DNA of 64,000 nucleotides, taken from contig CM049416.1 of assembly GCA_026929865.2 (NCBI GenBank), forward strand, positions 17,557,501-17,621,500, given 5' to 3'. The notes under the pieces were generated by a model. It searched no databases. It was not told the DNA's origin and was given only the letters and a program-made list of their open reading frames with translations. Positions 55,591-64,000 of the stretch are shown here, one piece after another. The translations under genes and the position numbers were made by a program. Every line of letters starts with the position of its first letter. The first letter of the stretch is position 1. Source of the DNA: Hyperoplus lanceolatus. Lineage: Eukaryota; Chordata; Actinopteri; Uranoscopiformes; Ammodytidae.

Positions 55591-56473
55591 CACTCACCGG
55601 CCACTTTATTAGGTACAGCGGTTCATTTTCTTGTTAACACATATAACTAATCAGCCAATCACATGTCAGCAACTCAATGCATTTAGGCATGTAGACCTGG
55701 ACGGGACAACTTATTGAAGTTAAAACCGAGCAACAGAATGGGAAAGAAAGGGGTTTTAAGTGACTTTGAACATGGCAATGTTGAGGGTGCCAGGAGGGCT
55801 GGTATGAGTATTTCAGAAACTGCTGATCTATTGGGATTTTCACTTTAAACCATCTCTAGGGTTTACAGAGAATGGTCCGAAAAAGAAAAAATATCCAGTG
55901 ACCGACATTTGTCTGGACGTAAAATGCCTTGTTGAAGTCAGAGGTCAGTGGAGGATGGGCATACTAGTTTGAGATGATAGAATGGGAACAGTAACTCAAA
56001 TAACCACTCGTTACAACCAGGGTATGCAGAATACCATCTCTGAACGCAAAACACAACCAGTCTTGAAGCAGATGGGCTACAGCAACAGAAGACCCCACCC
56101 GGTGCCACTCCTGTCAGCTAAAAACAGGAAACAAAGGCTACAATTATCACAGGATCACCAATATGGGACAATAGAAGATTGAAAAATCATGCCTGGTCTG
56201 ATGAGTCTCGACATTCAGATGGCAGGTTCATAATTTGGCTTAAACAACATGAAAGTATGGATCCATCATGCCGTGCACCATCAACCACGCCATGTTCAAA
56301 GTCACCTAAACCCCCTTTCTTCCCCATTCTGATGCTCGGTTTGACTTCAGTACATTGTCTTGTCCACGTCTAAATGCATAAATGCATTAAATTGCTGCCA
56401 TGTGATTGGCTGATAAGCTTTTTGTTTTTATAAGCCATTGAACAGGTGTACCTAATAAAGTGGCCGGTGAGTG
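55591..56473 (+). mobile_element. Tc1-like transposon relic in the last PAWR intron
   Basis: An 883-bp element flanked by TA (55589-55590 and 56474-56475). The inverted repeat CACTCACCGGCCACTTTATT is perfect at the right end. Plus-strand transposase pieces include VTQITTRYNQGMQNTISER (about 55988), HPVPLLSAKNRKQRLQLSQ (about 56100) and WSDESRHSDGR (first catalytic Asp, about 56195). The rest of the catalytic domain is deleted, so it is non-autonomous. Confidence 0.9.
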
Positions 56474-59029
56474 TATACTAGCTGCTTATCATCTTTTTAA
56501 TACTTTGCACTTATTCAACCGAAGGTCGGAGAGAAACTTATTTTGTATGGCACACATTGCAGAAATTCACAATAAAGTTGACTTGCCTTGAAACATGGCA
56601 GCTCTATGGGTAAGCGATTCCTGGACTGATTTTAGACTCATGAATATTTACAGCCCCTCCTCTATACCTCTGAGGGCCCCGTCAGGTTGGAGTGTTAGTG
56701 TGAGAGTTAAAGTGCCAGGTTTTCTCCCCTCCAGCCACACTCCCGTGATAGCAACAAATTGCACATTAAGAGCTTCAATTAGTCGCAAATGAGAGAGGCT
56801 CTCAGTTACCGTGGCGCTGTGTCATCAAAGTGACACGAGTCATTTTGGGATTCTTCCATCACCGGTCATGATCAAACGGCTGCTGAGAGTGACCTCGGGT
56901 GCACTTTGAAGAATTTGACAAAGTCAAAGTACAGAGGACACGTTTGTTACTTTAAAGCTGTTATGAGCAATATTTTATATCATATCGATATGAATTCATT
57001 AATTGCATTGCTGCTCTGGATGTTTAAATAAGCAACTGTTCACTAACTCTATATCAACTTTTATGTACATTTTGTATTCACAACTTGTTTCTGCTGCCCC
57101 CAAGTGGCTAGCAATAACGATAAATGACTGTTATTGCAAGTTCTACCTTTGAGAAAAAGAAAACTTGCTTTATCATTTAATGGCAGATCTCATCAGCTTC
57201 AATGGTCTGACTTTTGCTTCTCGCGATGAGAACGTTGTAAAGAGAGGATTTCTCTCTTCAAAGCGTATCAAGAGGGAGATATCATAACTCCAGCAGTTTG
57301 AGATTTTAACTTTTCTTCTTTCTCCCAAATAAACTTCTAGGGTTCAATCATCCCTCTCTAGAGACAGCAGACTGGATCAGCTGTTATCTCCTGCCTTCCC
57401 GTCAGGCTTAGCGGGAGCCTCTCTCGAACATTTATGATGGCTATCACCACGGCGGCCTGTACATTGTAACGTATGTTGATAATTAAGTATGATAAAACTG
57501 TTCCATTCGTACATTATAGGTCTAAGAAAAAAAAATAAATAATTTGTTTTATTGTGATATCGGTAGTGAGTAAGGTTGGGTTCCGGTTTTATTGTGAAAA
57601 ACCCATGGAAGTATTGTTGTTTAAAAAAAGGTTACGAGTGTGACTGAGTGTATTTACTAGAAGTATTAGATGAATGGATTTGTATACGCCTACCATGACG
57701 AAGTAGGCTCCTCCTAGGAGGTTTCTCAGGAAAGGGACGCCCCTTGTCTTAAAAAGGGCGAGCAGAGGGGAAGTCGGTGTGTGTGTTTTTCACAACACCG
57801 TGATAGACGGGCGGACATGCAACAAGCACGAGCTTTAATCTTCTCTCTCCTTCTATCCACACGTAAAATGACTTGATCCAGGATTTTTAGAAATAGGAAA
57901 ACGGACTGGGTTACAGGAAAATAGACAGATACTTTTGTGGAACTTTTAGCCAATGAGATATGCCTTTCTTTATCTAGGCGCGACAAAGGTATCTGTCTAA
58001 CCTCTTGTACGACATGAAGTTTTCGTAGCGCTTAAAATGATACTTACAGACACGTAAATGTTTGGGTATTGTTTCACGAGCTACAACAAATTTAGAAAGG
58101 GGATCAAGTAACTAAAAATAATGAGAAGTAGGATTAGAACATTTAAATAATATGTAAACATATACTCTCTTTTGTCTTTTCTGTCTCTCTGTTATATGAT
58201 ATTGTGAAAATCATGTAATTTTGAATAAAAACCAGTAAAAAGTTCCGCGAGTCTCTGTCATAGTAGATTAAGTTGTGAAATTCCGGACCTAAATAGGTTG
58301 TTTTTTACACATCACGAGAGTCGCCCCGAGGAGGACACAATGTAAGTAAAGACATCTTAGCATCGCCTACACGCTGACAACACAACAAGTACATAATCTC
58401 ATACCCCTAATCTTTGAAAATAAATGAATAGGAGTGAAGTCCTTCTTAGGTTTGAACAAAGATGTTTAAAGTCGGAAAATATTATAAATGTTATATTTTA
58501 GACAGAAGGGTGGGTTACATACTAAGTTACGTATAAACTTACAAACAATAATTTGCAAGTTGAAATCTTTCTTTTAAAACATAGAGAAGCATTTTGAGAA
58601 GCAATATTTATAAGAGTGAATAGTTTAGCGGAGGTTGACCCTATTCTAAGCAGAGGTGGCTCCGATAAAATAGACACTTGATACACGGTGATATATATTG
58701 AATATTGTACTTTATTGAGAAGTGAAACTCAGGTTGGTCAAGAGGGTAAATCCAGTGCTGTAAAACAAGGTGGCCGGGGTTCGCGTCTCTGGTAGGAACG
58801 GTGGTGAGCGGAGAGTTTTTTCTATATGAAGGAATAATAAACAATAGAAGCATTGTACAACAAGTTGGTTAAAAGGGGTTTGATAGGACATAACTAATAA
58901 ACCTTTTGATACTAGCTTTTCATTTAGATTAGACCTTTTCAAGTCGAAATCGCAATAACATAAAGGGCCCTTCTCTTATGACCAACTTCCTGTCCATGTG
59001 ATGTTATCAAACGCGATGCCTCCTGCAAT
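56474..59029 (-). other. pawr: PAWR intron, little recognised
   Basis: A possible MITE (TTTAAAGCTGTTATGAGCAA near 56953, with CTGCTGCCCCCAAGTGGC near 57090) is seen without a defined right end. Otherwise the sequence is AT-rich without exons. Confidence 0.45.
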
Positions 59030-59115
59030 AATAATAATTATAATAATTGATTGGATTTATATGGCGCTTTTCAAGGTACTCAAAGCGCTTTACAGGGTTC
59101 CAGGTTCAATTCGTT
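59030..59115. repeat. Dispersed repeat (ATA run and TTTATATGGCGC motif)
   Basis: ATAATAATAATTATAATAAT is followed by GGATTTATATGGCGCTTTTC and AAGGTACTCAAAGCGCTTTA. It matches the stretch at 10195-10255. Confidence 0.6.
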
Positions 59116-60709
59116 CGCACACAGTCATACCGGTGGTGGCAATATTGCACTCTTAGTGTTTGCAGATGAGTTGTTTGTGGCGTGTATCGGAGGTGTCAAG
59201 ATAATAACCAGGCAATGTTCATTTAGACTCATAACTGAAAATGTTCCCTGGCCGCTGTATCTGTTGGCAAAAGCTTGATCTCTTGTTTAGATTTCATTGG
59301 GTCCTCAGGGGAGAGGTAAGATCTCTTTTCTTTCAATATATGAAACAATAAAGTCTTTCAAATCTATTCCCTCCTGATAGGTTTCCTTCAACAATGCAAA
59401 ATAAGTGACCCAGAAAAGACTGGCAAAAGGCTGTGATTTGAAGGAGGCATTGTTGACAGTCTAGGGGGGGTTCAGAGAGTTTGCTGGGGTTTCACTGTGT
59501 CTAGCTGCTGAATAGAAAGAATACTCAGTTTACATGAGTGTACCCTGACCTGTGAACTATAACCACAGTATGAGGAGGAAACGCGATCCGGGAGGCCAAA
59601 ACTAGACTTGAAAACACACATGACCTCCTGCTAGTGGGTTCACGTCACTGTGAAACACTCCTGAATGTGATTGCTACAAGATCTCTCAAAACCACTTCAG
59701 AGAATATTCCAAAACTAAGGCTGCTTTTTGTTACTAGTCTAGACATTTTTCCTGTCTTAACTGATTGTCCTTCGATTGGACCGGTGGTTGTTTTCTTCAG
59801 AGAGATATTAGATATTATAAAGGACAGCCACAACTAAGTCTCACCAGGGCCCTGTTCTTTGTATGTAGATCATTTGAGAAACGGAAAATGACATCTGTTT
59901 AAGCGACAAAGCCTTATAGCTCCTGTAATAACATTTTTAATGAGCAATATAAGTTCACATAGGGAGGAAGTTGAGCTGGGTCAATAAAGAATCAGACTTT
60001 GACCTGGGAGACCACTGGTAATTTGACCAATTCAACCTTGAGTCAACTTTGTAATTTTTTGTAATTATGACTACAACTCTTTGATTCGTGTTTATATTGT
60101 AGCAATGATGATGAATATTCACAAACTTTCGAAATGTAGTCTTTTAACTTGTTGTGAGTGGTGTTTTCAGCCGACACTTTTTACTTTATTCAACAAAAGT
60201 ATCTTTCCAAACCTGGGTTAGGACCAGAACAGTGTTCTGAACGATTTGACTGAAAATAGCCTTAAATTGAAGCTGACAAAAAGTAATTAAGCTCGAGACA
60301 TACAATCATGGTTGAAATTCTAAGTCACTCTGCAGCTAATGAGTTTTAAGTCAATTCAATAAGACATCACTGTCACCTGGAACACTAACTAGTAACTTTT
60401 GCTGAAATGTCAGAGTGAGTTTTTGTATAGATTTTAAAATTCTAATTGCACCTACAACGACTGGGAGGAGAATAATTGCTGTAATTTTGTAACAAGCGTG
60501 TAAATCCAAAAATAAAGGTTTGCTGGTGTCCAAATCCTAATAGACTGCAAGAAAACCATTCTATAATAACACATACCTATTATAGAAGACAACTCAATTA
60601 AAATGCCAAATGATGATAACCTCCACAAGCCGCCCACACATTAAAAACACAAAAAGGAACGCTCAAAATATCCCAAATCAGAGCAGAAAATAGTGAAGGC
60701 TTGACTCAC
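59116..60709 (-). other. pawr: PAWR intron, nothing recognised
   Basis: AT-rich. No exon, mobile element or simple repeat could be supported. Confidence 0.5.
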
Positions 60710-60814
60710 TCTATTCAGCAAGTCGATTTCTTCCTTCAGCTTGCCGATGAGGTCGTCTTTATCCTCATGAGCTCTCAGCAACCTCTCATTCTCCTGACGC
60801 TCCATGGTCAGCTC
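60710..60814 (-). CDS. pawr: PAWR (Par-4), penultimate coding exon
   Basis: A 105-bp (35-codon) phase-0 exon between acceptor TGTGTTTTCAG (ends 60815) and donor AATAGA|GTGAGT (60709). It encodes ELTMERQENERLLRAHEDKD and DLIGKLKEEIDLLNR, the coiled-coil/leucine-zipper half that precedes DLDDIEDE in PAWR. The 5.3-kb intron to the last exon holds a Tc1 relic. Upstream exons (nuclear localisation signals and the SAC apoptosis domain) are not found in the remaining 3 kb, so they lie beyond the right edge. Confidence 0.93.
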
Positions 60815-61229
60815 CTGAAAACACACAAAATGAGTCAGTAATTGATGAAGCCTTTTACAAGAGGAAACAGGGACTTCAGATTTCTTTTTAGATTCATACA
60901 ATATGCTACAGGCCCCTGTGATTACTTCAGTTTGAAAATGCATGGTAATTGTCAATTTTAGTTTTTAAATTAACCTCGAAAAAAGGAAACACATTGGGGA
61001 TTGAAATGGTTCACTTATCTCAGGTTTTGTAATCTGTGGTAACGTGCTCATTGTGAACAGACTGCCGTAGTAAAGAGGAATCAGAGCATGAAGGTGAAAC
61101 TCTCGATTTACCTATTGGTCTTTGTTCCTCACCTGTAGGCTATTGTGAGGGTGGCCATTGAAAGGATAAGGTCCAGAAGACCAACCGAAATAGATAGTAG
61201 ATTGATGAACGGAAATCTTTTGGAAGTAA

Positions 61230-62125
61230 GGGTGTATTCACACATGCCGGGTTTAGTTCGGTTGAAACAAACTCAGGTGCACTTCCGCCTTCGGTGCGCA
61301 TCTTTCAGACATGTGTGAATACAGCATTCACACTCGGGGGCGGACCAAACAAGCGCTCCGAGACCCAGCTGAAGAGGTAGTCTCGATGCGCTTCAAAACG
61401 CACTCTGCTGCAGTTCATTTGTGGTGTGAATTTGGCCGGACTCGATCCGACCCAATTGCAGAAAGCACTGCACCTTTACTTTCTTTTCTTTTTTAATAGA
61501 TCCTTTGTTAGGATTTGTTGTGGTTTGACCGGGAGCCCCGAGCGAAAATATTACAGTTGATAATGATGCGTACACATGCTGATATGTTCAGCGATCAGAT
61601 AGAGAGGAGCGTCTCCCATAGCCTACAGTGCCAACAGGTTCACGCTGCGCTTTGCATGAAGTGTGTGTTTTTATTTTTCTTCCCAACAGGACCGTCAATA
61701 CTGTCCCCGTGTCAGTTTGGAGCTGAACTGCGGCGAACTGACACCCAGCTGATACACAGCTAATCTTCACACGAGCCCAGCAGCAAAAATACAGTAAAAA
61801 TTATGTTTCACATCGTAGGCTACAAGCCACATAACGTGGCATTGACATAGGGCTACATATTATAACCATATGAAACAACAATAATTTTATGTTTTTCTTC
61901 TTTATTTATAGGCTAGATGTAGGCCTTATTATTATTTTTAACCCCAATGTCTGTCCAATGAATGAATGATCTCAGATCACGTGTGGTTTTGCTTCGTAAT
62001 GCTGGTTCACTTGCCAAAGGGGATAATATGAAAGTGGACCACACCAAAAAAAAAATATATATAAATTGTATTTGGTCTGGACCAAAGCAAGTGAACTAAC
62101 AGACTTTCCATGTGTGAATACACCC
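61230..62125. mobile_element. Harbinger-like non-autonomous transposon
   Basis: An 896-bp element with ends GGGTGTATTCACACATG / CATGTGTGAATACACCC, flanked by TAA on both sides (61227-61229 and 62126-62128). A 17-bp inverted repeat and a TAA duplication fit PIF/Harbinger. The open frames inside are short and not recognised as transposase. It lies in a PAWR intron or upstream region. Confidence 0.85.
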
Positions 62126-62739
62126 TAATTCTGGCGCCAAAGGCTTCAAATATTAGAAATGCAACCCTTCATCTTCTTCAGGTGAATGATACATGAATGT
62201 ATCTTTACTACTGTCCAGCATTAGGAGGCCTTGTTTGTGCCATACCTACAACTGCAAACAGCTGTGTTCAACATTTGAGAATATTAAGGCGCCTGTTTTC
62301 ATCTGTTACCACCTTAAAAACCTGCGTCACAGGCAACCTTATTGAAAGCACATTTCACTTCCAAAAACATCTGGTTTTAGAAGTAATTTAGACTAAGTCA
62401 ATAAAAACCAGGTATTTCTTGTTTTCAATTTCCTAATTCACCATATTCTTCAATAAACAATGTACCTTTTGCATAGTGCTTTTGTGTTTCTTTTGATTGT
62501 CATTGTTTGTTCCCATCGGCTTCCTTCAAAAACCACAGTAGAATAAAAGGATATTGTTCCTTTCTGAAAATGCCTGAATGTATTCTATTCACACAGATGC
62601 TTTAATGTTGAAACTGCTGTTTTGGTCTGTGATGGACATAACGATCAGCGTATGATTTGCACTTTCCAGTTTCACTTTCTCTCTGATGCTGATAATTAGG
62701 AAATTGTTTCCATGGAAACCAATCAAACAGGTACACTCA
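62126..62739. other. No recognised feature
   Basis: AT-rich PAWR intron or flank. Confidence 0.5.
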
Positions 62740-63710
62740 GGGCCGCTCATAAGGGGTAGAAAGTGGGAAAGCTTTCTAGGGCCCAGCCACCAGGGGGGGC
62801 CCAGAGAAAAAAAAATAAAATAAATAAAAAATTTTTTTTTTTTGCAGATTACCTAACTTAGCCTACCTTTATTATGAACGCTATATACGCAAGAGAACTT
62901 TTTATAAAAGAAAACATTTTATTCATTGTTACTTGGGTAAAATATATCACATTTTATATTGAAAAAATAAAAAGTATCATGGGTCGTTTTTTCGCCCTCA
63001 AAACCGTTGCATGCATTGATGATGAGCAAGCTAACCTATCAAGCTCAGTGATGCCAGGACCTGGACATAAATCAGGGTACCAGAAAATAAAGGAAAAAAA
63101 GGGAACTTTCAAGGGCTTTAGAACCCAGGAAAATTCCTTAATATCAGTATTTCTGCTAGCAGAAGTGTATTTTCAATTCAGAGATACTGTGATATTTCAT
63201 CAAGTTTTGAGGTGTCTTTGAAATTATTCTGTATATTTTATCTATTATTTTCTAAGAAAATTAGAAAATTACATATTTAGCCTTTAAATGAAGGTGGCAG
63301 ATGGTTGTTATACTGATGAGGAAAGCTTCTGGTAGCAGTGCTATCATGGCAAACCCCCCCTACAGCATTGGTGTGTCTAAAAGCTTACATTACAGGAAAT
63401 GTTGCAGTAAATGTGCCAAAAAGCAGGTGCAGAGATCTTGCAAGAGCAGAAAATGTCCGCTTGCAGCGCGCAAGCTCGCACCGTCGGTGTCTCTGCCCAC
63501 TATTTCCAGTAGCCCACCTTAATCTAACAGTCTAGAACCGGCCCTGTGTACAGGTATGTGTTTATGTAGGTACAGGTATGTGTTTATGTAGGAATAAGCG
63601 CATCATGCACATTGATACAAGTTCAGTATGAGTAAAGGGGGCCCAATGACTGGACCTTTTCAGGGGCCCAGTCATTTGTCTGGGCAGGCCTGGGTACACT
63701 AGAAAGCACC
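62740..63710 (+). mobile_element. hAT-type relic
   Basis: CAGGGCCGCTCATAAGGGG at the left and TCTAGAACCGGCCCTG (63530-63545) form inverted CAGGGCCG ends. A second GGGGCCCA-rich end continues to about 63710, possibly from a nested copy. The plus-strand frame near 63070 reads KSGYQKIKEKK, like the N-terminus of hAT transposases of the zinc-finger (ZMYM-like) type. The catalytic domain is absent. Confidence 0.6.
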
Positions 63711-64000
63711 AGTTTGTAAACTCTGCCATACTGACAAATATAGAGGGTGTTTTGTGGAGCTGATGGGCTTAATTAACAAAGTGTCAACTTGTTTGGGCAA
63801 GGGATTGAATGTAAAAGTCATTATTTATAGGAAAAAGTTATGCACTATAGCTTCATAGGTGCTATACATAATGTATCTAACAATTTCATATGAACAGACC
63901 GTTGTAATACATCAACCTGAAAATGAGTTGAGTTGAAAAGAGTTGAAAATGTCATTTTAAAAGTGCCTCTATTCTCTTGACTCAGAGAAAGAGCTTACAC

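Overview
The window is a piece of a ray-finned (probably teleost) fish genome. The evidence is short vertebrate exons with GT-AG introns, long CA/GT microsatellites, and a dense set of transposon families typical of fish (Tc1/mariner, hAT, Harbinger-like, DIRS1-like, Ty3/gypsy, L1-like LINEs, tRNA-derived SINEs). No bacterial or plasmid features are present. Three host genes are recognised, all on the minus strand, so they read from right to left.

Host genes. (1) PAWR (Par-4): its last two coding exons, 60710-60814 and 55328-55414, encode the C-terminal leucine zipper. The rest of the gene lies beyond the right edge. (2) A GMIP-type RhoGAP gene, 29953-24780: eleven exons cover the linker, C1 zinc finger, RhoGAP domain and C-terminal tail. 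One exon (28014-28337) is one base short, which breaks the frame at a C6 tract. The F-BAR exons expected upstream were not found. (3) The 5' part of an LMX1-type LIM-homeobox gene: exons 23278-23327, 21229-21317 and 20278-20467 encode the N-terminus and first LIM domain. The rest presumably lies left of the window, beyond a TE-filled intron. An unidentified first-exon-like ORF with a consensus E2F motif upstream sits at 30509-30593.

Repeats, left to right. 0.1-1.6 kb: Tc1 relic. 3.1-14.6 kb: a composite of nested transposons, in which a long foldback element with ~175-bp subterminal tandem repeats is invaded by two DIRS1-like tyrosine-recombinase retrotransposons in opposite orientations. 14.6-17.6 kb: L1 ORF2 fragments split by a MITE, then another Tc1 relic. 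18.6 kb: an 18-bp minisatellite. 31-37 kb: SINE, hAT, MITE and an internally deleted Tc1 copy with clean inverted repeats. 37311-45494: a complete-looking, very young Ty3/gypsy element with 790-bp LTRs, a CATA target duplication, a tRNA-His primer site and gag, protease and pol frames. 46.9-48.4 kb: a foldback element with another transposon nested in one arm. 48.4-64 kb: microsatellites, MITEs, a Tc1 relic and a Harbinger-like element in and around the PAWR introns.

The host genes do not form an operon or an obvious pathway. Their interest is synteny (LMX1 type next to GMIP), possible splicing effects of CA/UG repeats beside LMX1 exons, and the broken frame in GMIP. Exon limits were set by eye from splice consensus and frame continuity, and family names come from recognised protein motifs. 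No database search was run.
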